Of a stretch of DNA of 11,822 nt, positions 5,280-11,822 are shown one piece after another. A program made the position numbers and the translations under genes. Below the pieces are notes generated by a model. The model had not been told where the DNA came from. It was given only the letters and a program-made list of their open reading frames with translations, and did no database searches. The stretch is from DAHVFY01 sp040388665 (GTDB taxonomy: Bacteria; Chlamydiota; Chlamydiia; Chlamydiales; Rhabdochlamydiaceae), in the NCBI GenBank assembly GCA_040388665.1, contig JAZKBL010000071.1, forward strand, positions 1 through 11,822. Direction: 5' to 3'. Positions within the stretch are counted from its first letter, which is position 1. Every line of letters starts with the position of its first letter.

Positions 5280-8231
5280 ATGATTGGTCTTATCAAGAAA
5301 TTATTTGGTACTGCTCAAAATCGACTACTTAGAAAATATCTTAAGACCGTCACCGTGGTGAATGAGTGGGAAAAGCGTTTTCAGGCGTTATCTGATGAGG
5401 AAATTCAAAACAAGACCTCTGAATTTAAAGAGCGCATTGCCCAAGGGGAGTCTCTTGATAGCCTGCTTCCAGAGGCGTATGCTGTTGTTAAAAATGCTTG
5501 TCGCCGTCTGTGTGGTGTCGATGTACATGTCTCTGGATATAACCAAAAATGGGACATGATCCCCTACGATGTGCAGGTTTTAGGTGCCATCGGGATGCAT
5601 TATGGGGCAATTTCTGAAATGCAAACGGGAGAGGGAAAGACTCTTACGGCATCTATGCCCCTTTATCTTAATGCGTTATCCGGAAAACCTGTTCACCTCG
5701 TTACTGTTAACGATTATCTTGTGCAACGTGACTGCGAGTGGATCGGATCTGTCTTCCGCTTTCTTGGATTGACAGTAGAGCCTCTTACGAATGCAACGCC
5801 ACCACATAGCCGCAAAGCGGTCTACGCGGCTGATATCGTGTATGGAACAGCCTCAGAGTTTGGTTTTGACTATTTACGAGACAATTCGATGGCTGAATCG
5901 CGCGAACAGATCTGTCAGCGCGGCCATTTTTTTGCAATTATCGATGAAGTTGACTCGATTTTAATCGACGAGGCGCGTACGCCATTGATCATTTCTGGAC
6001 CCTCTGGCAACTCACGCCAAATGTATGATGAGCTTAAAAATGAAGTTGCAGCTGTTGTCAGATTACAACGGGATTATTGTAACCGTATTGCAACAGAGGC
6101 GCGTAAAACTTTAGAAGAGACAGGGCGCTTTTCTGATAAGAAAGATGACGTGAAATTGACAAAAGAACAAGAAGCTGCAGAGAAAGAGGCTTTTCGTAAG
6201 CTGTGGCTTGTAAGCAAGGGAGCTCCGAATAATAAAGTTCTTAAAAGAATACGGGAAAATCCCGATATGCGTGCTGATATCGACAAATGGGATACCTATT
6301 ATTACGCAGAACCCAACAAGGAAGAGCGAGGGGCAGCGCTTGCAGAACTCTATATTATTGTGGATGAGCGTGCGAGCGAATATGAGATTACAGATAAAGG
6401 GATCCTTGCGTGGACAGAGGGAAATGCAGAAAAGCAGAATGACTTTTTGATGCTCGATCTCGGTGGTGAATATGCTGAAATTGATAATCACTTAGAGCTT
6501 AATGAACAACAAAAATTAGATGCAAAAATCGCTCTTAGAGAAGAGGACGCTAAGCGCAAAGAGCGTGCTCACAACTTAAGACAGTTATTCCGAGCTCACC
6601 TTTTGATGGAGAAGGATGTCGATTATATCATTGAAGAGGGCAAGATTATCATCATCGATGAAAATACAGGACGCCCTCAACCTGGACGACGTTTTTCCGA
6701 CGGTCTACATCAAGCGATTGAAGCGAAAGAGGGTGTTGCAATTCAGGGGGAAACGCAGACGTATGCGACGATCACGTTGCAGAATTATTTCCGCATGTAT
6801 GAAAAGTTAGCTGGAATGACAGGAACTGCGATGACAGAAGCAGGAGAGTTAAAAGAGATTTATAAGCTTGAGGTCTTAAGCATTCCAACGCACCGCCCTT
6901 GCCAGAGAAAAGATTGTGATGACGAGATTTATATGACGGAGCGGGACAAATATAATGCAATTCTGAAAGAAGTCCAAGAAGTCCATGGACAGGGAAGGCC
7001 GATTCTTATCGGTACAGAGTCAGTAGAGGCCTCAGAGAAGCTCTCTCGCATTTTGAAGCAGAATAAACTGGAACATACAGTGCTTAATGCGAAAAATCAT
7101 GTGCGCGAAGCGGAGATCATTGCTGATGCTGGAAAACGGAGCGCCATCACGGTTGCAACAAATATGGCAGGTCGTGGTACAGACATTAAGTTGCAAGAAG
7201 GTGTAGCTGCGTTAGGCGGCCTTCACGTTCTTGGAACCACGCGTCATCAATCCCGCCGTATCGATAGACAGCTAAGAGGAAGGGGCGCGCGTCTTGGAGA
7301 TCCTGGAACATCAAAGTTTTTCGTTTCCTTTGAAGACCCTCTTATGCGCCTTTTTGCATCGCCGCGCATCACTTACTTTTTACAGCGCTTCCGCCCTCCT
7401 GAAGGAGAGCCGATTTCTGCTAAAATGCTCAATAAATCGATAGAAACGGCGCAAAAACGTGTTGAGCAGCGTAACTACACGATCCGCAAACACACATTAG
7501 AATACGATGATGTGATGAATAAGCAGCGTACGGAAATATACGCTTTTCGCAATGATGTCTTGCATAATGAAAATAGCGTCGATTTAGCAAAAGAGCTTCT
7601 TGAGAATTTATGCGTAGAGATGAGTCATCGATTTTTTATTGGCAGATCTGTTGAAGGCGGCTGGGATCCCGAAGGGTTCCGTGCATGGCTTGTGACTAAC
7701 TTTCCTATCACATTTGAGAGTGAAGAATTTGATGATGATTATATCACCATTGAAGAGATTGAAAAAAAGGCTTCAGAAAAAATTTGTCATGCTTTTGAAG
7801 TGAAGATTGCTCATGAAGCAGAAAATATTCGTAAAGCGCAGGCTCTTTTTGGAGGGAATTCCCACAAAGTGGATGCAGAGAGTATCTTGTTAGGTGTTGT
7901 TTGCAATATTCTTATTCGCAATATCGACAGATTGTGGCAAGAGCATCTTTTAAACATTGACCATTTACGTGCGGAAGTGGGCTTGCGCTCCATTGGACAA
8001 AAAGATCCTCTCACAGAATTTAAACACGAGGCGTTTAGCTTATTTGATACGCTGAGTTTGAAACTGAAAGAAGAGATCGCGCACGCCCTATTTAAGTTTG
8101 CGATGATGGTTCCTGATACAAAGAGCACTTTACAGACTAAAAAATCTGCGCCTAAATTGCCGCCTCAGATTGAGCCGCCACAACGTATGCCCTTCCGCAC
8201 TGATCTTTCGCTCATTCCAGAGCTTGGGTAG
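5280..8231 (+). CDS. secA: Protein translocase subunit SecA
   Basis: SecA is the ATPase motor that drives preproteins through SecYEG. The 983-residue product shows Walker A QTGEGKT (115-121), the DEVDSILIDEARTPLIISG block (222-240), TGRPQPGRR (463-471), EKLAGMTGTA (508-517), TVATNMAGRGTDIKL (624-638) and the arginine-finger region RRIDRQLRGRG (659-669). Between residues 240 and 380 there is an extra segment containing LWLVSKGAPNNK. It is typical of chlamydial SecA and resembles one in Bacteroidetes SecA, as I recall. The C-terminus ends in a proline-rich tail and lacks the CxCxSG...CH zinc motif that binds SecB. ATG 5280 is chosen for its ribosome binding site and homology; the frame is open to ATG 5220, which would add 20 residues. 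It is transcribed away from the psd cluster and followed by cyoE. Confidence 0.98.
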   Translation: MIGLIKKLFGTAQNRLLRKYLKTVTVVNEWEKRFQALSDEEIQNKTSEFKERIAQGESLDSLLPEAYAVVKNACRRLCGVDVHVSGYNQKWDMIPYDVQVLGAIGMHYGAISEMQTGEGKTLTASMPLYLNALSGKPVHLVTVNDYLVQRDCEWIGSVFRFLGLTVEPLTNATPPHSRKAVYAADIVYGTASEFGFDYLRDNSMAESREQICQRGHFFAIIDEVDSILIDEARTPLIISGPSGNSRQMYDELKNEVAAVVRLQRDYCNRIATEARKTLEETGRFSDKKDDVKLTKEQEAAEKEAFRKLWLVSKGAPNNKVLKRIRENPDMRADIDKWDTYYYAEPNKEERGAALAELYIIVDERASEYEITDKGILAWTEGNAEKQNDFLMLDLGGEYAEIDNHLELNEQQKLDAKIALREEDAKRKERAHNLRQLFRAHLLMEKDVDYIIEEGKIIIIDENTGRPQPGRRFSDGLHQAIEAKEGVAIQGETQTYATITLQNYFRMYEKLAGMTGTAMTEAGELKEIYKLEVLSIPTHRPCQRKDCDDEIYMTERDKYNAILKEVQEVHGQGRPILIGTESVEASEKLSRILKQNKLEHTVLNAKNHVREAEIIADAGKRSAITVATNMAGRGTDIKLQEGVAALGGLHVLGTTRHQSRRIDRQLRGRGARLGDPGTSKFFVSFEDPLMRLFASPRITYFLQRFRPPEGEPISAKMLNKSIETAQKRVEQRNYTIRKHTLEYDDVMNKQRTEIYAFRNDVLHNENSVDLAKELLENLCVEMSHRFFIGRSVEGGWDPEGFRAWLVTNFPITFESEEFDDDYITIEEIEKKASEKICHAFEVKIAHEAENIRKAQALFGGNSHKVDAESILLGVVCNILIRNIDRLWQEHLLNIDHLRAEVGLRSIGQKDPLTEFKHEAFSLFDTLSLKLKEEIAHALFKFAMMVPDTKSTLQTKKSAPKLPPQIEPPQRMPFRTDLSLIPELG

Positions 8232-8269
8232 CTGAAATAGATGTATTTTTTTTGTGTATATAAACCTTG

Positions 8270-8275
8270 AAGGAG
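8270..8275 (+). promoter_or_regulatory. Strong Shine-Dalgarno deciding the cyoE start
   Basis: AAGGAG lies five bases before ATG 8281. It argues against a start at GTG 8254, which would add nine unrelated residues before the conserved ALTKPGIVLGN sequence. Confidence 0.8.
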
Positions 8276-8280
8276 CTTTT

Positions 8281-9129
8281 ATGATCAGTATGTATTATGC
8301 GCTGACCAAGCCGGGAATTGTGTTAGGCAATATTGTGACGGTAACCGCAGGGTTTATTCTAGCCTCCAAAGGAGTGATTAACATCCCGCTGTTTCTAGCA
8401 ACTGTTTTAGGCATCGCTTTTGTGATGGCATCTGCTTGTGTGTTTAATAACTATTTTGACCGGCATGCAGATCAAAAGATGGCGAGGACGAAAAATCGGG
8501 CTCTTCCACAGGGACTCATTTCTTTAAAAAGTGCGCTTACATTTGCTGCATTGCTTGGACTTTGTGGGATTGCTGTTCTGTTTTTTTATACAAATACGCT
8601 TACTGCGTTCATTGCATTTTTTGGCTTCTTTTTTTATGTGGTGATGTACGGGATTTGGAAATATAAATCTGTCTATGGAACTCTTGTGGGAAGTGTTGCA
8701 GGAGCGGTTCCGCCCCTTGTCGGTTATTGCGCTGTGAGCAATCGTCTTGATGCTGGAGCGATCATATTATTTTTAATTATGGTCTTGTGGCAAATGCCGC
8801 ACTTTTATGCGATTGCCATGTACCGGTTTGATGATTATGCAGCCGCATCGATTCCTGTACTTCCCGTCAAAAAAGGGATGTATGTTACGAAAGTACACAT
8901 GCTTCTTTATATCATAGCATTCATGATTGCTACATGGGCACTCATTGCCTTTGGCTATGTTGGCTACGCGTATTTAGTTGTTGCGACCTTAGCTGGCGCC
9001 ACCTGGCTTATTTTAGGATTTAAAGGGTTTTCAGCAAAAAATGACAAAATATGGGCACGTCAAATGTTCCGCGTCTCCCTTGTCGTCGTCATGGCGCTAT
9101 CAGCCATGATCTCTTTTGACTGGGTTTGA
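8281..9129 (+). CDS. cyoE: Protoheme IX farnesyltransferase (heme O synthase)
   Basis: This UbiA-superfamily membrane enzyme adds a farnesyl group to heme b to make heme O for a heme-copper terminal oxidase. The 282-residue length is normal. The first Asp-rich motif is NNYFDRHAD (56-64, N-xxx-D-xxx-D), followed by MARTKNRALPQG. GTLVGSVAGAVPPLVGY (133-149), LWQMPHFYAIAMYRFDDY (169-186) and IPVLPVKKG (191-199) are all diagnostic. About nine membrane spans are visible. By memory it follows E. coli CyoE closely, down to the C-terminal sequence ALSAMISFDW, suggesting the CyoE rather than the CtaB branch. It lies 49 bases after secA and is probably co-transcribed with it. No oxidase subunit genes are in the window, so the partner oxidase must be elsewhere. 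Confidence 0.95.
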   Translation: MISMYYALTKPGIVLGNIVTVTAGFILASKGVINIPLFLATVLGIAFVMASACVFNNYFDRHADQKMARTKNRALPQGLISLKSALTFAALLGLCGIAVLFFYTNTLTAFIAFFGFFFYVVMYGIWKYKSVYGTLVGSVAGAVPPLVGYCAVSNRLDAGAIILFLIMVLWQMPHFYAIAMYRFDDYAAASIPVLPVKKGMYVTKVHMLLYIIAFMIATWALIAFGYVGYAYLVVATLAGATWLILGFKGFSAKNDKIWARQMFRVSLVVVMALSAMISFDWV

Positions 9130-9230
9130 TTTTTTTTCTACTAGAAATCGGCAATTCCGTTGAAATTACGATATTTTTTTAGCTGTTTTTCTCTTCATAG
9201 AACATTCTAACACGGTCTTTTGAAAAGCTG

Positions 9231-9260
9231 TTGTTTGGGAAACAGATCTTCGAGTATAAG
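9231..9260 (+). promoter_or_regulatory. Candidate promoter with overlapping inverted repeat
   Basis: TTGTTT (9231-9236) and TATAAG (9255-9260) are separated by 18 bases and resemble a primary-sigma promoter, with start of transcription near 9267. An inverted repeat, TGTTT-GGG-AAACA (9232-9244), covers the -35 box and could be an operator. If real, this promoter lies downstream of the TTG at 9220 and supports a start at GTG 9295 for the following gene. Confidence 0.3.
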
Positions 9261-9294
9261 TACATGGCTAATACTCACCAAAAACTGTAGTCAT

Positions 9295-11196
9295 GTGATA
9301 ACACAAAAAAATGTAATCGATCCACTTAACATTTTAGCTTCATTAGGTTGGAGTGAAAATGATGATTTAGAATTTAAATCTGCGAAAGGAGGGCTACCTC
9401 AAAGCTTGTGGGAAACCTATAGCGCTATGGCAAATACCAAAGGTGGAGTCATTTTACTTGGAGTCGAAAATGATGGAACTGTTAGCGGTTTAATGGATAC
9501 GGAAAAAATGAAGAGAACTTTCTGGGATACCATTAATAATAGAAGCAAGGTTAATATCAACCTTCTTGGAAATAACGATATTCAAGAAATTGATCATCCG
9601 AATGGTCGAATAATTGCCATACATGTCCCTAGAGCATCTCGTTATCAACGCCCTATATTCACAGGGCAAAACCCGCTTACAGGTGTCTATAGACGTTCTT
9701 ACGAAGGGGATTACCATTGCTCAGAGCAAGAGGTCAGTCGAATGCTAGCGGATAGGTCTGAAGAACCTGCAGATAGTCGCATTTTGGAACATTTTGGGAT
9801 TGATGATTTAGATCTTCAGAGCCTTCAACAATACCGACAGAGGCTAGCATCGCATAAACCCACTCATCCCTGGTTAAGTGAGAATGATAAAGGGTTACTT
9901 ATAAAACTTGGGGGATGGAAATTATGTCGTACAACAGGACAAAATGGATTGACAATTGCAGGGTTGCTTATGTTTGGTCGAGAAGAAACACTCCGTGAAG
10001 CTATGCCGCAATATTCTGTAGATTATCGTGAAAAATTCTCTGATGATCTCTCTATTCGTTGGACTGACCGCGTGACCCTCGATGGTACTTGGTCTGGGAA
10101 TTTATTTCAATTTTATGTGCGAATAGTTCAGAAGCTTTCTATCGATCTTAAACTCCCCTTTCAACTAAATCCAGGGTTATTCCGCAAAGGAGAAACAATA
10201 GTTCATGAGGCTATTCGTGAAGCGTTAGTTAATGCGTTAATTCACGCTGACTATTTAGGACAAGGCGGGGTGCTCGTCGAAAAATATAAAGATCGTTTTG
10301 AATTTTCTAATCCTGGATCTTTACTTATTTCATTTGATCAACTAATGCAGGGCAACATAAGTGAATGTCGCAACAAGTCTTTACAAACCATGTTTACCAT
10401 GATAGGTGCTGCTGAAAAAGCAGGATCTGGGGTAGATAAAATTCGACGAGGATGGAGCTCCCAACATTGGCGTTCTCCTATGATTAGAGAACGTATGCAA
10501 CCAGATCGCGTGTTTTGGAGCCTACCCATGATCAGCCTGATTCCAGATGAGTCACTTGCTCGACTAAAACAGCGATTTGGGACGAAGGTCGCAAAATTTA
10601 CAAGTTTAGAAGTGCAGGCATTAGTGACAGCCGATTTAGAAGGGTGGGTAGACAATGCACGCATGAGGCAAATTACTTCTGAGCATGCTGCGGATGTGAC
10701 CAGAATTCTTCAAAATCTTGTTAGGAAGGGAGTTCTAAGTCAGGAGGGGCAAGGACGATGGACTCGTTATCGAGTTTCCTCTGAAATTGACTCCGTATAT
10801 AAGAAGGACGACTCCATACATATGGAGACCGACTCCATACATATGGAGACCGACTCCATACATAAGGCTGAAATATCTAATAATGAATGGGATGAGTTAG
10901 TTAAATTGTCTGAATTTACTAGGAAAAATAAGAGGTCTTCAGGTAAAGAAATGGAATCAACGCTCCTGAATTTGTGCGAAGGACGTTGGCTAACAAGACG
11001 ACAATTGGCCGAGCTAGTAGATAGGAATGCCGATGCATTGCGTTTTCGTTTTTTAGCTCCAATGGTGGAACATGGTCTTCTTTGCTTACGCCATCCTAAT
11101 AAGCCAAATCGGATAGATCAAGCTTATACTAAAAATACGGAAGAGTTAAAGTTTTTAGAAAAAAGGTTGCAAGATCAGATTGAGTCGGAATTTTAA
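9295..11196 (+). CDS. AlbA_2 / GHKL ATP-binding putative regulator (COG2865-like)
   Basis: With the GTG start the product has 633 residues. Residues 24-153 form an AlbA_2 (Schlafen-AlbA) domain (DDLEFKSAKGG, MANTKGGVILLGVENDG). Residues about 302-380 form an HATPase_c_4 domain with N-box HEAIREALVNALIHADY, FEFSNPG and EKAGSGVDKI. A winged helix follows at about 430-495, then a linker of DSIHMET repeats (499-524), then a second winged helix (551-615) ending in the characteristic HPNKPNRIDQAYT. Such proteins are often annotated as transcriptional regulators or RecG-like; the exact function is unknown. AlbA_2 domains also occur in Schlafen-type nucleases. The start is uncertain: there is no Shine-Dalgarno at GTG 9295, and the frame stays open to TTG 9220. 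The domain set is complete, so this is not obviously a pseudogene. It lies between core genes and looks like an accessory insertion. Confidence 0.85.
   Translation: MITQKNVIDPLNILASLGWSENDDLEFKSAKGGLPQSLWETYSAMANTKGGVILLGVENDGTVSGLMDTEKMKRTFWDTINNRSKVNINLLGNNDIQEIDHPNGRIIAIHVPRASRYQRPIFTGQNPLTGVYRRSYEGDYHCSEQEVSRMLADRSEEPADSRILEHFGIDDLDLQSLQQYRQRLASHKPTHPWLSENDKGLLIKLGGWKLCRTTGQNGLTIAGLLMFGREETLREAMPQYSVDYREKFSDDLSIRWTDRVTLDGTWSGNLFQFYVRIVQKLSIDLKLPFQLNPGLFRKGETIVHEAIREALVNALIHADYLGQGGVLVEKYKDRFEFSNPGSLLISFDQLMQGNISECRNKSLQTMFTMIGAAEKAGSGVDKIRRGWSSQHWRSPMIRERMQPDRVFWSLPMISLIPDESLARLKQRFGTKVAKFTSLEVQALVTADLEGWVDNARMRQITSEHAADVTRILQNLVRKGVLSQEGQGRWTRYRVSSEIDSVYKKDDSIHMETDSIHMETDSIHKAEISNNEWDELVKLSEFTRKNKRSSGKEMESTLLNLCEGRWLTRRQLAELVDRNADALRFRFLAPMVEHGLLCLRHPNKPNRIDQAYTKNTEELKFLEKRLQDQIESEF
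10789..10866 (+). repeat. 21-bp in-frame tandem repeat with palindromic units
   Basis: Four consecutive units begin with GACTCC: a diverged copy at 10789-10809, two identical full copies at 10810-10830 and 10831-10851, and a partial copy from 10852. Each full unit encodes DSIHMET and contains the perfect inverted repeat CTCCATA-CA-TATGGAG. The array forms the linker between the two winged-helix regions of the AlbA_2 protein and preserves the reading frame. Confidence 0.9.
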
Positions 11197-11642
11197 GTGG
11201 TTTGTTTGTAGCCGAAGTAGCACATCGGGAGGCCAAGGAAGCAATAGAAGAACCAATAGCTGCTGTTCCATTCAAGGGCGAGCAGGCCATTGGTTGAAAA
11301 GAAAAGTTGCAAGAGCCCGATTGTAAAAAGATTTGTTCCTATGACAAGCAGAAATATCGGAAGAAATTTAGATTTAACATCCTCTTCTGTTTCCTCTTCA
11401 ATGGTAGAAGCTGTGGCTGCTAGAGGGGGCGGTGTCCTTTCTTGTTCAGAATGGCTTTGATTTCTTGTGCTGTAAATGGGGGCGTAGAGGGAAGAAAGGC
11501 TTTCTTGAAGGGATTGTTGTTTGAAAAGGGGCGTTTCTGATTGCTCTGGCTGCTCGGCGCCGCAATAAATGCATTCTTTGGCATTTACGGGGATCCTGCC
11601 ATCGCAGTTAGAACAAATTTTTTGACGGTCCATTGACTTCAT
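11193..11642 (-). CDS. Zinc-ribbon membrane protein of unknown function
   Basis: The 149-residue protein has an N-terminal zinc ribbon: CSNC (Cys10, Cys13) and CIYC (Cys24, Cys27). A polar linker rich in Gln, Ser and Glu follows at about 30-90, then two hydrophobic membrane segments at about 93-115 and 127-145. With no signal peptide, the ribbon is most likely cytoplasmic. AAGGTG (complement of 11648-11653) lies five bases before ATG 11642 and fixes the start. The gene is divergent from lpdA, with which it shares a 104-base intergenic region. Its TAA stop overlaps the stop of the convergent AlbA_2 gene. From memory, C. trachomatis has a small hypothetical gene (CT556) next to lpdA that may be the counterpart. 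Function is unknown; metal sensing or membrane anchoring of a partner are possibilities only. Confidence 0.8.
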   Translation of the reverse strand: MKSMDRQKICSNCDGRIPVNAKECIYCGAEQPEQSETPLFKQQSLQESLSSLYAPIYSTRNQSHSEQERTPPPLAATASTIEEETEEDVKSKFLPIFLLVIGTNLFTIGLLQLFFSTNGLLALEWNSSYWFFYCFLGLPMCYFGYKQTT

Positions 11643-11746
11643 AATTACACCTTAATTCTCATCGTCTCACATTATGGACAAAACTTTCTATGTTTTTTTC
11701 TTCAAACGTGTAAAATGGAGGACAGTCACTTGGATGGAGAGAAAAT

Positions 11747-11822
11747 ATGCAGAGAGAAAAAACGGATATAGCAATTATAGGATCGGGTCCCGGCGGTTAT
11801 GTGGCGGCGATTAAGGCAGCTC
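11747..11822 (+). CDS. lpdA: Dihydrolipoyl dehydrogenase, 5' fragment
   Basis: Only 25 codons are present before the window ends. The reading MQREKTDIAIIGSGPGGYVA contains the FAD-binding Rossmann motif GSGPGGYVAA, characteristic of dihydrolipoyl dehydrogenase (E3 of the 2-oxoacid dehydrogenase complexes). GGAG at 11736-11739, seven bases upstream, supports this ATG. Related flavoprotein disulfide reductases share the motif, but the GSGPGGYVAAI form followed by KAA strongly favours E3. It is transcribed divergently from the zinc-ribbon gene; no convincing promoter hexamers were identified in the gap. Confidence 0.88.
   Translation, partial: MQREKTDIAIIGSGPGGYVAAIKAA

Noticed and set aside
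6111..6491. 126-codon open frame on the minus strand inside secA
   Set aside because: It lies wholly within a strongly conserved secA coding region, has no ribosome binding site or recognisable domain, and its composition is what an antisense shadow would give.
9131..9180. Terminator after cyoE
   Set aside because: TTTCTA-C-TAGAAA (9135-9147) has too small a loop, and the later T-run at 9174-9180 is not preceded by a stable stem.
9220..9294. Longer start (TTG 9220) for the AlbA_2 protein
   Set aside because: There is no ribosome binding site, a candidate promoter lies downstream of it, and the extra 25 residues have no resemblance to the family N-terminus. It remains possible because GTG 9295 also lacks a good site.
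11643..11746. Promoter for lpdA (TAAAAT at 11711-11716) or for the zinc-ribbon gene
   Set aside because: No acceptable -35 lies at the right distance on either strand.
1..11822. tRNA, rRNA, CRISPR arrays, insertion sequences or attachment sites
   Set aside because: Read through on both strands; no cloverleaf-like segments, regularly spaced direct repeats, transposase motifs or flanking duplications were seen.

Overview
The window looks like a chromosomal segment of a chlamydia, most likely an environmental (amoeba- or arthropod-associated) lineage rather than Chlamydia proper. The main evidence is the SecA. It has the chlamydial N-terminus, the run MQTGEGKT, a large insertion after the DEVDSILIDEARTPLIISG block, and no C-terminal SecB/zinc-binding tail. 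A phosphatidylserine decarboxylase with a chlamydia-like FGGS processing site lies two genes away. From memory, Chlamydia trachomatis also has psd, a small gene and secA together (CT699-CT701). The species cannot be fixed from the sequence alone.

Layout, left to right. (1) Positions 27-2666, plus strand: a large unrecognised helical-repeat protein built from about 32-33-residue units that carry a strikingly periodic Cys and Phe. Its 5' end may lie outside the window. (2) Positions 2739-5138, minus strand: a tight cluster, read from right to left, of a possible 28-residue small ORF, a 111-residue exported hypothetical protein, Psd, and a signal-peptide-bearing PAPS-type sulfotransferase. These genes are separated by a few bases or overlap. 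(3) Positions 5139-5279: a divergent promoter region with an 8-bp inverted repeat. (4) Positions 5280-9129, plus strand: secA, then cyoE (heme O synthase) 49 bases later with a strong ribosome binding site. (5) Positions 9295-11196, plus strand: an AlbA_2/GHKL-type ATP-binding regulator with an in-frame 21-bp tandem repeat whose units are palindromic. It looks like an accessory gene. (6) Positions 11193-11642, minus strand: a zinc-ribbon membrane protein whose stop codon overlaps that of the preceding gene. (7) From 11747, plus strand: the first 25 codons of lpdA, cut by the window edge.

How the genes relate. SecA, Psd and CyoE are envelope or membrane functions: Sec export, phosphatidylethanolamine synthesis and heme O for a terminal oxidase. 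Two or three neighbours (sulfotransferase, 111-residue protein, possible small ORF) carry N-terminal export or hydrophobic segments, so the left half is largely about the cell envelope or host interface. The most unusual items are the Cys-periodic solenoid protein, the exported sulfotransferase coupled to psd, the hidden small ORF, and the palindromic coding repeat in the AlbA_2 protein. No rRNA, tRNA, CRISPR array, transposase or attachment site was seen, and no stretch over 300 bases lacks a gene.
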